DNA of 64,000 bases from Pseudomonadota bacterium (GCA_963204905.1 CAUJJN010000192.1:40991-104990); one strand, 5' to 3'; shown: positions 18,658-27,759, counted from the stretch's first letter. The notes: generated by a model from the letters alone, not told the origin. Translations and numbers: made by a program.

Positions 18658-19360
18658 CCTGTTGCACGTCGACAATCTGCGCGCCGGCTATGGCGAGGCC
18701 GTGGTGCTGCCGGATATGACGCTACGGCTCGAAGACGGCGAGGTATTGGCGCTGCTCGGGCGCAACGGCACCGGCAAGACCACCCTGATCAATTCGATCG
18801 TTGGCGCGACCCGCCGTTTCAGCGGCACCATCCGGCTCGGCGGCACCGACCTGACGCCGCTACGGTCGGACCAGCGCGCCCGCGTCGGCATCGGCTGGGT
18901 GCCGCAGGAGCGCAACATCTTCCGCTCGCTCACTGTCGAGGAAAACATGACCGCGGTGGCGCAGCCCGGGCCGTGGGACGTGGAGCGGGTGTACACCATG
19001 TTTCCGCGCCTCAAGGAGCGGCGCAGGAATTTCGGCAATCAGTTGTCCGGCGGCGAGCAGCAGATGCTGGCGATAGGTCGCGCGCTGACGCTCAATCCCA
19101 AGGTGCTGTTGCTCGACGAGCCGACCGAGGGGCTGGCGCCGATCATCGTGGATGAACTGCTGGCGGCGCTTGGCGCAATCACCCGCGCTGGCGGTATCTG
19201 CTCGATCATTGTCGAGCAGAACGCCCACAAAATTCTTCGCCTGGCCGACCGTGTCGTCATTCTCGATCGTGGCACCATCGTGCACGAAGCCGCGAGTGCG
19301 GCGTTGCAGGCGGACGGGGCGCCGCTGGAGCGCTTCCTCGGCATTGGGGGGAGGGCGTAA
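18650..19360 (+). CDS. livF: HAAT-family ABC transporter ATP-binding protein LivF (second system)
   Basis: This is a 236-residue ATPase and the last gene of the operon. The ATG at 18650 (MPDLLHVDNLRAGYGEAVVL) overlaps the livG stop; the 18566 start in the track lies inside livG and is rejected. Walker A GRNGTGKTT, the signature LSGGEQQMLAIGRAL and Walker B VLLLDEPTEGLAP match LivF. Unlike the first-system LivF it has no N- or C-terminal extension. A MetE-like gene follows after 80 bp on the same strand. Confidence 0.95.
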   Translation: MPDLLHVDNLRAGYGEAVVLPDMTLRLEDGEVLALLGRNGTGKTTLINSIVGATRRFSGTIRLGGTDLTPLRSDQRARVGIGWVPQERNIFRSLTVEENMTAVAQPGPWDVERVYTMFPRLKERRRNFGNQLSGGEQQMLAIGRALTLNPKVLLLDEPTEGLAPIIVDELLAALGAITRAGGICSIIVEQNAHKILRLADRVVILDRGTIVHEAASAALQADGAPLERFLGIGGRA

Positions 19361-19440
19361 TGCGCTTGTTGTCGTGACGTCGCTTCGCTACGTTCGCGCC
19401 AACGGATCAACTGTCCAATTCGATCTCGGGAGTAAGTCTT

Positions 19441-20556
19441 ATGCAAACAACAAAACCGCCGTTTCGTGCCGATGAAGTCGGCAGCCTGTTGCGCCCGCCG
19501 CGCATCAAGGAAGCGCGCGCCAAGCTGGAGAAGGGCGAGATTTCGGCCGACGATCTGCGCAAGGTCGAGGACGTCGAGATTGAGAAGGTCGTGCACAAAC
19601 AGGCATCGATCGGCCTCAAGCTCGCGACTGACGGCGAGTTTCGCCGCTCCTGGTGGCACTTCGATTTCCTCAAGGATCTGGTCGGCTGCGAGCTGTTCCA
19701 TCCCGATCTGGGTATCCAGTTCGCCGGCGTGCAGACCCGCCACGACGCGGTGCGCGTGATCGGCAAGGTAGATTTCCCGGACGACCATCCGATGCTCGAC
19801 CACTTCCGCTTCCTGAAGAAGCACGCTGACGCGGCGGGGGTGACCGCCAAGATGACGATTCCGTCGCCGGCGGTGCTGCATTTCCGCGGCGGCCGCAACC
19901 TGATCTCGAAGGAGGTCTATCCCGATCTCGAGCCGTTCTTCGAGGACCTCGGCAAGGCCTATCGCAAGGCGGTGAAGGCCTTCTACGACGCCGGCTGCCG
20001 CTACCTGCAGTTCGACGACACGGTGTGGGCCTATCTCTGTTCCGAGGAAGAGCTGAAGAAGTCGCGCGTGCGCGGCGACAATCCGGACGGCTTGCAGGAG
20101 ATTTACGCGCGCGTCATCAACTACGCGATCGCGGAGCGCCCGGCGGATATGACCATCACCACGCACGTCTGTCGCGGCAACTTTCGCTCGACCTGGATTT
20201 CCTCCGGCGGCTACGAGCCGGTGGCAGAAACGCTGCTGGGCAAGATCAATTACGACGGCTACTTCCTCGAATACGATTCCGACCGTGCGGGCGGCTTCGA
20301 GCCTTTGCGTTTCCTTCCCAAGGGTAACAAGATCGTTGTGGTCGGCGTTATCACCTCGAAGTTCGGCGAACTGGAAAGCAAGGCCGACATCGAGCGCCGC
20401 TTGCGGGAAGCCGCGAAGTTCGCGCCTTTGGAGCAACTCGCGGTGTCGCCGCAATGCGGCTTCGCCTCGACGGAGGAAGGCAACGTACTATCCGAGGACG
20501 AGCAGTGGGCCAAGTTGAAGCTCGCCGTCGACGTCGCGAAGGAGATGTGGGGTTAA
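19441..20556 (+). CDS. MetE-like cobalamin-independent methyltransferase (YxjG/YxjH family)
   Basis: This 371-residue protein is related to the C-terminal catalytic half of cobalamin-independent methionine synthase. The zinc ligands expected from MetE are visible in order: H242 and C244 in TTHVCRGNF, E277 in YFLEYDSDR, and C339 in AVSPQCGFAST. The N-terminal start PPFRADEVGSLLRPP is typical of the stand-alone group. Such proteins transfer a methyl group to a thiol, but the physiological donor and acceptor of the short form are often uncertain, and it need not be a true methionine synthase. A GGGAG Shine-Dalgarno sequence precedes the ATG. It lies 80 bp after a liv operon and upstream of the metK/ahcY region, so a methyl-cycle role is plausible. 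Confidence 0.88.
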   Translation: MQTTKPPFRADEVGSLLRPPRIKEARAKLEKGEISADDLRKVEDVEIEKVVHKQASIGLKLATDGEFRRSWWHFDFLKDLVGCELFHPDLGIQFAGVQTRHDAVRVIGKVDFPDDHPMLDHFRFLKKHADAAGVTAKMTIPSPAVLHFRGGRNLISKEVYPDLEPFFEDLGKAYRKAVKAFYDAGCRYLQFDDTVWAYLCSEEELKKSRVRGDNPDGLQEIYARVINYAIAERPADMTITTHVCRGNFRSTWISSGGYEPVAETLLGKINYDGYFLEYDSDRAGGFEPLRFLPKGNKIVVVGVITSKFGELESKADIERRLREAAKFAPLEQLAVSPQCGFASTEEGNVLSEDEQWAKLKLAVDVAKEMWG

Positions 20557-20867
20557 CCTGCGTCCTTGGCCGGACTCGCAATCGGGCGCGCGGCCGGGAG
20601 CAGGCCGGGCGTCCGAAGTTGTTGCAGACGTGAACGTCGCTTGGATCGGACTTGTATCCGTAAGAGGTCCAGTTGCCGACACACGATGCTGACTGAAAAA
20701 CAGCAATGTAAGTCGATCAAATAGTGATTCACGGAAGGTTTCGATCCTTGGATAAATCGGAGTATCGGAGATATTTCAAGAATTTTGAATGATCGTATTC
20801 TCTTCGGCAAGATTGTCGACTTTATGCTGTAGAAGCTCTATTCTATGAGGCTCTTGAAGCGTTAGAG
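20557..20867. other. Intergenic region, transition from high to lower GC
   Basis: The first roughly 80 bases are GC-rich like the preceding gene; from about 20690 the sequence becomes clearly AT-richer and stays so through 24770. No ORF with coding character, tRNA or integrase remnant was recognised. It presumably holds the promoter of the glycan cassette, but no convincing -35/-10 pair could be chosen. I treat about 20690 as the left edge of the cassette. Confidence 0.5.
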
Positions 20868-21731
20868 ATGGGGCCCCACGTTTTGCGAAGTTCGTCTACA
20901 TCAGCTTGTTATGGATTGTTGACCTTCCCTAAGTCGCAAAATGTCGGTGATGCTATTCAGGCGATTGCGGCGTCACGGCTTCTACCCAATGTCGATATGC
21001 TGATCGACCGCGAAAGCATCCATCGTGTTCCTTCGGGTCGTCTGATTAAGGTCGTTGGCAATGCGTGGTACGGACATAACGTAGAAAATTGGCCTCCATC
21101 CGAGTCGGTCCAATTTCTGCCCATAAGTATGCATTTGTCGCCCAGGGCGGCGGAATCGTTTCTTTCTAAGGATAATATTCATTATCTGGAGTCCATCGCT
21201 CCGATAGGTGCCCGTGATCTGCATACGCTGTCCTATTTTCAGGATCATGGGGTGCCGTCGTATGTTTCGGGCTGTCTTACACTGACCCTCAGAAGGCCAA
21301 GATACATCGCGCCGATTGGTGGCATAGTATTGTGCGATGTTCCTCAAAGCATCGAAGAATTTGTCAGGTTCAACACACGAAAACGTGTTGATATTGTCAC
21401 TCACGATGAATCTGACGACACAGACATTGTATCGAAAATGACTCGCGCAAGCAGATTATTGCGCAAGTATGCTTCTGCTGACGCTGTTATCACGACGAGA
21501 TTGCACGCCGCGTTGCCTGCGCTCGCCATGGGTACCCCAGTGTATCTGGTATTAGCCGTTGATGATGCTTATCGGTTCACGGGCCTGCTTGATTATGTCC
21601 GGCACGGAACCGTGGACGAGTTTCTCTCCGGCAAGGACTTTGACATTAATGATCCTACTGCGAATGCCGAGACGTATCTCGATAGGGCGTCGGACCTGCG
21701 TGAACGCGTGGCTTCTTTTCTTGAATTGTGA
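20868..21731 (+). CDS. Polysaccharide pyruvyl transferase family protein
   Basis: This 287-residue protein resembles the polysaccharide pyruvyl transferase family, which adds ketal-linked pyruvate to sugars in surface polysaccharides; several members have other glycan-related roles. The early PKSQNVGDAIQAIAASRLL segment matches the family's 'GNxGDxax' nucleotide/PEP-binding start, and the late VITTRLHAALPALAMGTPVY matches its conserved 'v.trlH...a...G.P' motif. The start ATG at 20868 has a weak ribosome site (gcgttagag); the MGPHVLRSSSTSACYG leader could be partly untranslated, but no better ATG lies before the NVGD motif. It is the first gene of the AT-richer cassette. Codon usage (many A/T-ending codons) differs from the flanking genes and suggests horizontal acquisition. 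Confidence 0.75.
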   Translation: MGPHVLRSSSTSACYGLLTFPKSQNVGDAIQAIAASRLLPNVDMLIDRESIHRVPSGRLIKVVGNAWYGHNVENWPPSESVQFLPISMHLSPRAAESFLSKDNIHYLESIAPIGARDLHTLSYFQDHGVPSYVSGCLTLTLRRPRYIAPIGGIVLCDVPQSIEEFVRFNTRKRVDIVTHDESDDTDIVSKMTRASRLLRKYASADAVITTRLHAALPALAMGTPVYLVLAVDDAYRFTGLLDYVRHGTVDEFLSGKDFDINDPTANAETYLDRASDLRERVASFLEL

Positions 21732-21787
21732 GATATATTTAGGCGGTGTAAATTTGGCTCATATTTTAAGTGTATGGATGGGGCGTC

Positions 21788-22696
21788 ATGTTTGGGACTG
21801 ATAAGGATGGAGTCGTAGGGGATTCGACCGCGTCCGCTCCTCCGTATTTCAAGAGACTTTTGGAGGATGAAGGGGCGGTCGTGACTGAGATCGCGTTTCT
21901 CAGCGGGAAGCTGGAAAGTGCAATTGCGGATGGGAAGCTGCTGCGGGAGCAGATACTCGACTGTGAAAAGCGCATAGTCAAAGGCATTGCAGCGCGCGCT
22001 AAGCTCGAGGTTTTGTATGAAAGTTGCAAGACAAAGGCCGATCTCGCCGAGGGGGCATTGGAAAAGGCGAGTACGCTGACCTTGCAGCTGGAAGAGCTTG
22101 GCCGGGCTAATTTGGCCCTGCGGCATGATATTGAGAAGATGAATCATGAGCTCGAAGATAAGGAGGCCAGCTTACAGCGCATGACTGGCGAGCTGTCCGC
22201 GCTTCAGGGGCAAATGGTGTATCGCGAATTGTCGAACACCGAGATCGTTGAACCTGCGAATACTTCCAACGAAGCCGCTCATAAACGAATGTCTGAACTT
22301 GAGCGGGATGTCGCGCGGCTCTCCACCCAGAAGACAGCTGCAATGGCGGAAAATCTTGTTCTGCGAGACAACGTCTGGCGGAAAAGCAATGAGATTTCTG
22401 CACTTCATGCACAGCTTGAGTTCAAGAACAATGAGGTTTCTGAGCTTCAAGCGCGGCTCGAGTTCAGGAACAATGAGATTTCTGAGCTTCAAGCGCGGTT
22501 CGAGTTCAAGAATAATGAGGTTTCTGAGCTTCAAACGCGGCTTGAGTTCAAGAACAACGAGATGTCCGAGATTAGCGCGGAACTCCAGCAAGTGCCTTGG
22601 CGGGCAGTGTCTGTCTATCGTAAATGCAGGCGCTTTATTCCATTGAGCCTGCTGAAACTGGCCGGACGCGGCGTCAAAGTGTCATCGGCAAAGTAG
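21788..22696 (+). CDS. Coiled-coil protein with 14-residue tandem repeats
   Basis: This 302-residue protein is predominantly heptad-rich. After a short Gly/Asp/Ser leader it shows long Leu/Glu/Lys/Ala-rich stretches and then, from about residue 204, 14-residue repeats of the type SELQARLEFKNNEV (four near-identical units, then a decayed fifth). The last 45 residues (VPWRAVSVYRKCRRFIPLSL) are basic and amphipathic, and could associate with membrane or another protein. No signal peptide is present. The start ATG at 21788 is preferred over 21770 because gatggggcg upstream can act as a ribosome site. It lies between a pyruvyl transferase and a two-domain glycosyltransferase, so a scaffold or chain-length role in glycan assembly is possible. 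The enzyme class is unknown. Confidence 0.7.
   Translation: MFGTDKDGVVGDSTASAPPYFKRLLEDEGAVVTEIAFLSGKLESAIADGKLLREQILDCEKRIVKGIAARAKLEVLYESCKTKADLAEGALEKASTLTLQLEELGRANLALRHDIEKMNHELEDKEASLQRMTGELSALQGQMVYRELSNTEIVEPANTSNEAAHKRMSELERDVARLSTQKTAAMAENLVLRDNVWRKSNEISALHAQLEFKNNEVSELQARLEFRNNEISELQARFEFKNNEVSELQTRLEFKNNEMSEISAELQQVPWRAVSVYRKCRRFIPLSLLKLAGRGVKVSSAK
22397..22564 (+). repeat. Four tandem 42-bp coding repeats
   Basis: Units at 22397-22438, 22439-22480, 22481-22522 and 22523-22564 each encode 14 residues of the form S-[AE]-L-[HQ]-[AT]-[QR]-[LF]-E-F-[KR]-N-N-E-[VIM]. The period of two heptads keeps the coiled-coil register. Units 2-4 are nearly identical at DNA level (TCTGAGCTTCAAGCGCGGCT type), which implies recent duplication and possible length variation between strains. 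Confidence 0.92.
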
Positions 22697-22708
22697 TGAG
22701 CTTGTCGC

Positions 22709-24769
22709 ATGTCGGACAATGAATTCATCGACGGGCTCGAATGTCTTTCGTATGTCAGTCTTCCGTCTCACCGCTATCTAGCCGAGGGTTACGATCGCCC
22801 TGGTGGCCCGAACATCGGCGCGTCTGGTGAAAACCTTACAGTCATGTTTTTGTCGATGGACAGAGTTTCCCTGAGTGAACGCTTGTGCAGAAGCATAGAA
22901 AAGCAGATTCCTCATTTTAAGGGAGAGATTCTGGCTGTCGATAACGGGTCGCAACCGGAAGAGTTGGAGACCTTGCAACGGATTCTCGCATCACTTCCGT
23001 TTCGCACGAGAATTGAGCGCCTAGGCGAGAACTACGGCGTGGCCGGCGGTCGGAACAGAGGGGCTGCTGTTGTCAGGACAGATTGGATATTATCACTCGA
23101 TAACGATATTTATTTTGTTTCAGATCCTTTGAAGCACTGGCAGTCAGAGATCGCGCTCCTGGGGAGTAAATTCTTCTCACTGGCGCTTTTGGATCCCAGT
23201 CTTGACAGCGTCTTTCTGAGAGGCGGCAATCTTTATGTAGACTATCACGATGGGGAAATACATCTGGGAGGTGGCTCAGCTGGCAAGCCTACCGATGCGC
23301 GCCGATTGTCTGGCGCACCCTTTCTTGGCACATGTTTGATGGGTGGGGCCTCGATTTTTGATGTTCATCGCTTTCGTGCTCTTGGAGGTTTTGATGACAA
23401 CATGTTTGTGGGTTTTGAGGATATCGAGTTTTCTCTCCGCTTGTTTCGAGAGGGATACAAGATTGGTTGCTCGTCGTTAGCTGCACTGGTTCATGATCAT
23501 CCGAAACCACAAAATGCCGTCGATAAGGCATATGAGCAGGTGCGATTTCGACGCAACTACATCAAAGAATCCGCAGCGTACTTTGAAAGCAGACATGGAT
23601 ATAAGGTCTGGAACGATGGAGTTGATACGTGGTTGAAGGGCCGCGAGCGTGAGCTTGACATCGCGGCTGGGGATGATCGTCCGCTGCAATCGGGAGACAG
23701 TCGCGAAAGCGGCGGTCTCAACCGTCCCAAGATTCTTCTTGTGGTCGATGTGTTCGGTTGGGCGTTCAGCAATATTGCCAACCAGATCAAGCGTGGCCTT
23801 TCTCACATCTACGATATTACGATCATCGCGGCCGAAGATGTCGATCACCACGGCCAAGTCGCACTGATTGCCAGGAATTTTGATCTCGTACATGTATTTT
23901 GGCGTGCGTCTGTATTTTCGATGCTAGATGAACCCGCGCTTGGATATGCTGATGCGGTCGGATACTCCGATAAGCAGCAGTATCTTGATTGCCTTCTTGG
24001 TCGTCGGATTACGACAGCGATTTATGATCATCTGTTCCTCGAGACTGACCAAGTCGCCAGATACAGGGAGCTCCTGGAAAAGTTCGTCGACGGGTACTAC
24101 GTATCTTCGAACAAGCTCATGAGTATATATCGGGCCAAGTACCCAGATGCGTTTCCGATGCGGGCCATCCCTGATGGCGTGGACCTCAGCCTGTTTCGCC
24201 CCATGAACTTAGAAAGATTTGAGAACAGGGATCGACCTTTGGTTATTGGGTGGGTCGGAAACTCCATGTGGTCTGCTGAGAAAGAGGACTTCAAAGGCCT
24301 TCATAGCATCTTAAAGCCGGCGCTGGAGCAGCTCAGGAGCGAAGGGCTCGAATTGAATGAGGTGTTCGCAGACCGCGCGGTCGAGTACACGCCACTAAGT
24401 CAGATGCCAGATTACTACGCGAGAATCGACGTTTTGATATGCGCATCGAAAATTGAGGGGACGCCTAATCCTGTTTTGGAGGCGATGGCTTGTGGTGTTC
24501 CAGTTATATCCACCGACGTCGGCATTGTGCCCGAAGCATTCGGAGCTTTACAGAAATCTTTTATGCTCGCGGACAGAAGCGTTGCTTCAATGACTGAAGC
24601 TATCCGACGGCTCTATCAGGACCGGGCAACACTCACTGAGTTATCCCGTGAGAACTTGAAGGCGATCGTCCCTTGGAACTGGTCGAACCGAGTGCAGGAA
24701 TTTCGGCGTTTTTTCGATGATGTTCTTGCTCACCCGCCAAAGCAAAAGCGCAGACTTTCGGTGAAGTAG
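22709..24769 (+). CDS. Bifunctional GT2-GT4 glycosyltransferase
   Basis: This 686-residue fusion has two glycosyltransferase modules. Residues about 42-290 are GT-A family 2: NLTVMFLSMDRVSLSERLCR, AVDNGSQPEEL, ENYGVAGGRNRGA, and the metal-binding DxD-like LSLDNDIYF (D131-D133), then GGFDDNMFVGFEDIEFSLRL for the acceptor-site ED. Residues about 335-680 are GT-B family 4: RAIPDGVDLSLFRPM, VIGWVGNSMWSAEK, and the nucleotide-sugar site EGTPNPVLEAMACGVPVIST. Such fusions typically extend O-antigen or capsule chains in the cytoplasm by two linkages. The gene follows the coiled-coil gene by 12 bp and shares its AT-rich codon use. Sugar donors are unknown. Confidence 0.88.
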   Translation: MSDNEFIDGLECLSYVSLPSHRYLAEGYDRPGGPNIGASGENLTVMFLSMDRVSLSERLCRSIEKQIPHFKGEILAVDNGSQPEELETLQRILASLPFRTRIERLGENYGVAGGRNRGAAVVRTDWILSLDNDIYFVSDPLKHWQSEIALLGSKFFSLALLDPSLDSVFLRGGNLYVDYHDGEIHLGGGSAGKPTDARRLSGAPFLGTCLMGGASIFDVHRFRALGGFDDNMFVGFEDIEFSLRLFREGYKIGCSSLAALVHDHPKPQNAVDKAYEQVRFRRNYIKESAAYFESRHGYKVWNDGVDTWLKGRERELDIAAGDDRPLQSGDSRESGGLNRPKILLVVDVFGWAFSNIANQIKRGLSHIYDITIIAAEDVDHHGQVALIARNFDLVHVFWRASVFSMLDEPALGYADAVGYSDKQQYLDCLLGRRITTAIYDHLFLETDQVARYRELLEKFVDGYYVSSNKLMSIYRAKYPDAFPMRAIPDGVDLSLFRPMNLERFENRDRPLVIGWVGNSMWSAEKEDFKGLHSILKPALEQLRSEGLELNEVFADRAVEYTPLSQMPDYYARIDVLICASKIEGTPNPVLEAMACGVPVISTDVGIVPEAFGALQKSFMLADRSVASMTEAIRRLYQDRATLTELSRENLKAIVPWNWSNRVQEFRRFFDDVLAHPPKQKRRLSVK

Positions 24770-24803
24770 CCTTCGGAAACGGATGCGGGGAAGCCGGTGA
24801 GCG

Positions 24804-24990
24804 AACATTATGCTGGTCGTAGCCGCGGATGAAGTTGGCCGTGATCAGAAAGCCGGAAATAGCGAAGAAAGCATCGGCGGTTGATACAGCCACCTTTGAA
24901 CGAGGCTGCGTGGAGGTGGAAGAAAACGACTGAGGTAACGGCTTGTCCCCCGTGGTTTTTCGCCTCGTCTATCTCGCTGGAAGGGCGTAG
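24804..24990 (-). pseudogene. Remnant of an acyltransferase-3 (OafA-like) gene
   Basis: Read on the minus strand, one frame gives QAVTSVVFFHLHAASFKGG, and after a +1 shift the next gives STADAFFAISGFLITANFIR. Together these reproduce the order seen at the start of membrane O-acyltransferases (EID...AVxxVVxFHL...GxxGVDxFFVISGFLIT). An EID triplet also occurs upstream of the first piece. The rest of the roughly 350-residue enzyme is absent: the fragment runs into the 3' end of the glycosyltransferase gene. It is a broken gene at the edge of the low-GC cassette. The frame was read by eye, so exact limits are uncertain. Confidence 0.62.
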
Positions 24991-25089
24991 TGATCGCCGG
25001 GAGTGGCTCCGATCCAGCGCTCATAAGCAAAGAATCGCCGATTTCTTTTTTTGGGCAACTTGTATAGGGTCGAGGGCCAATGCCATTTC

Positions 25090-25124
25090 TGCCCACAAAT
25101 TCTGCCCACTAATATCTTGCCCAC
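25090..25124 (+). promoter_or_regulatory. Three TGCCCAC motifs just upstream of the methyltransferase start
   Basis: TGCCCAC occurs at 25090-25096, 25103-25109 and 25118-25124, with start-to-start spacings of 13 and 15 bp. The first two are part of a longer direct repeat (TTCTGCCCACAAA / ATTCTGCCCACTAA). The last copy ends 10 bp before the chosen ATG, so a protein bound here could block translation start or transcription. They could also be chance or a slippage product. Confidence 0.45.
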
Positions 25125-25134
25125 CACTCCTGCG

Positions 25135-26490
25135 ATGAAACACGACCAACTCCTCGGCCAGATCACCGACTTCTGCCGGCAGGCGGAGATGGCGGAGTCG
25201 ACTTTCGGCCGTCGTGCCGTGAACGATGGCAAGCTGGTGGCGCGGTTGCGCGAGGGCAAGCGCATCACCATCGACACGCTGGAACGGATCCAGCTCTACA
25301 TCGCCACCAACACGCCGGGTGGCGTGCCGCCGCCTCGCGAACGGGATGCGCCGATCGAGCGGCGTGATCCGCGCGCCAATTTCCGTTTTTTCGAGAACCG
25401 GCAGAAATATCTGCTGTTCGTCCACACCTGTAGCGAGAAGCGGGTAATCGCCGACCGCATCGCGATGGAACTTGGCAGCATCCATCCGCGGCCGCCGGCG
25501 CTGCGGTTGTTCGATGCCGGTTGCGGCGATGGAACTGTGCTGGCGCGGGTGCTGCGGGCGATGCATGGCCGCTTTCCGCACATGCCGTTTTACGTCGCCG
25601 GCAAGGAACTGAGCCTCGAGGACGTAAAACTGACCCTCGATAAGTTGCCGGACCGGCTGTTCGAGCATCCTTCGACCGTGTTCGTGCTGACTAACATGCA
25701 CTACGCCGAGGCCCCGTGGCTGGCGCCGCGCGCCGCTGCCGCGGCCGCCGGCATGGTCTGGCGCGAAGTGCCGCTGCGCGGCGAGTCTGCCGGCGAGTTT
25801 GAGACCCAGGTCGCCGAATTGAAGCCGTTCCTTCAGGAGAATTGGCGCGCCAGTGTGAGCGAACGTTCCGGGATGCCGGTCTACGAGCGTCCGGTGGCGC
25901 TGATCCTCTATCGCGAAGATCATCAGTTTCTGCTGGACTCGGTGATCCCGCGCGCGGGTCGGGCCGAGGCCAATTTTGACCTGATCATTGCCTCGCAGCC
26001 CTACCGGGCAAAATCATCAGAAGCTTTCCGGGCGAAGCGCATCGTCGCGCCACTGGCCCGGGCGCTGCGGCCGGGAGGTCGTCTTATAGGAATTCATTCT
26101 CACGGCAGTGATCCGGGGATGGAAATTGTCCAGGCGGTATGGCCAGGGGAGAACCCGTTTCCGGTCAACCGCCACGAACTGCTGCGCGCCGTTAAATACG
26201 AACTTGGTTCGGGCGCGCGCGACCTCAATTTTAATGCCTATTCCGATAGCCGTTCGATCTTCCGATATGATATGGAGGCGCTGCCGCACGAGGTCACCGG
26301 ACCGATCGGAACCTCCACGGCGTTCGCAGCCTGGAATGCGGCGGTTTATGTCGCTCAGATCGAAGATGATCGCCTGACCGAGATCACCCAGAGCGGCGGG
26401 TATCTCGACGCCACGCGTGACGTTCTGCGCAAGCATAACGGGTTGTGGTTCTACGATGAATCCTACGTCATTTCGCGCCGTCGCGACTGA
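25135..26490 (+). CDS. Putative HTH-like domain fused to class I SAM-dependent methyltransferase
   Basis: The start is the ATG at 25135 (MKHDQLLGQITDFCRQAEMA); the ORF-track start at 25051 runs through the TGCCCAC repeats and looks non-coding. Of 451 residues, about 5-58 resemble a small helix-turn-helix unit (AESTFGRRAVNDGKLVARLR). Residues about 122-140 give the SAM-binding motif I LRLFDAGCGDGTVLARVL. Later parts (FDLIIASQPYRA, RALRPGGRLIGIHSHGSDPG) match post-motif strands of Rossmann methyltransferases. The methyl acceptor is unknown. The gene sits 57 bp upstream of metK, in the same direction, and then ahcY, the enzymes that make SAM and remove its by-product. A regulatory role is possible but unproven. 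Confidence 0.78.
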   Translation: MKHDQLLGQITDFCRQAEMAESTFGRRAVNDGKLVARLREGKRITIDTLERIQLYIATNTPGGVPPPRERDAPIERRDPRANFRFFENRQKYLLFVHTCSEKRVIADRIAMELGSIHPRPPALRLFDAGCGDGTVLARVLRAMHGRFPHMPFYVAGKELSLEDVKLTLDKLPDRLFEHPSTVFVLTNMHYAEAPWLAPRAAAAAAGMVWREVPLRGESAGEFETQVAELKPFLQENWRASVSERSGMPVYERPVALILYREDHQFLLDSVIPRAGRAEANFDLIIASQPYRAKSSEAFRAKRIVAPLARALRPGGRLIGIHSHGSDPGMEIVQAVWPGENPFPVNRHELLRAVKYELGSGARDLNFNAYSDSRSIFRYDMEALPHEVTGPIGTSTAFAAWNAAVYVAQIEDDRLTEITQSGGYLDATRDVLRKHNGLWFYDESYVISRRRD

Positions 26491-26503
26491 CACTTCAGGA
26501 CAT

Positions 26504-26547
26504 ATGAAACCCGCTCATGGGGAGCGGATGACAAGAGGTTGGTTTTG

Positions 26548-26548
<1 letters not shown>
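26504..26548 (+). CDS. Possible 14-residue leader ORF in front of metK
   Basis: ATG at 26504 opens a frame ([14 protein letters not shown]) whose TGA at 26546-26548 overlaps the metK ATG by one base (TGATG). An AGGA lies only 3 bp before its ATG, which is closer than usual. The same span contains a hairpin, CCGCTC (26511-26516) with GAGCGG (26522-26527). A stop-start overlap could couple translation, but such short frames arise by chance, so this is tentative. Confidence 0.25.
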
Positions 26549-27741
<1,193 letters not shown>

Positions 27742-27759
27742 GACGGACACATCATCGCT

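Larger units (their letters stand above)
24770..25134. other. Right boundary of glycan cassette and promoter region of the methyltransferase
   Basis: The 365-bp interval holds no intact gene. Its left half contains, on the minus strand, a frameshifted acyltransferase fragment (listed as a pseudogene). The right half contains three TGCCCAC motifs (25090-25096, 25103-25109, 25118-25124) just before the methyltransferase ATG. Base composition returns to the high-GC background here. Confidence 0.65.

Noticed and set aside
19039-20454. 471-residue minus-strand ORF opposite livF and the MetE-like gene
   Set aside because: It crosses two supported plus-strand genes and has shadow-like composition.
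26491-26547. Known SAM-type riboswitch in front of metK
   Set aside because: The 57-bp leader is too short and lacks the conserved cores of SAM-I, SAM-II or SAM/SAH elements as I know them; only a 6-bp hairpin was found.
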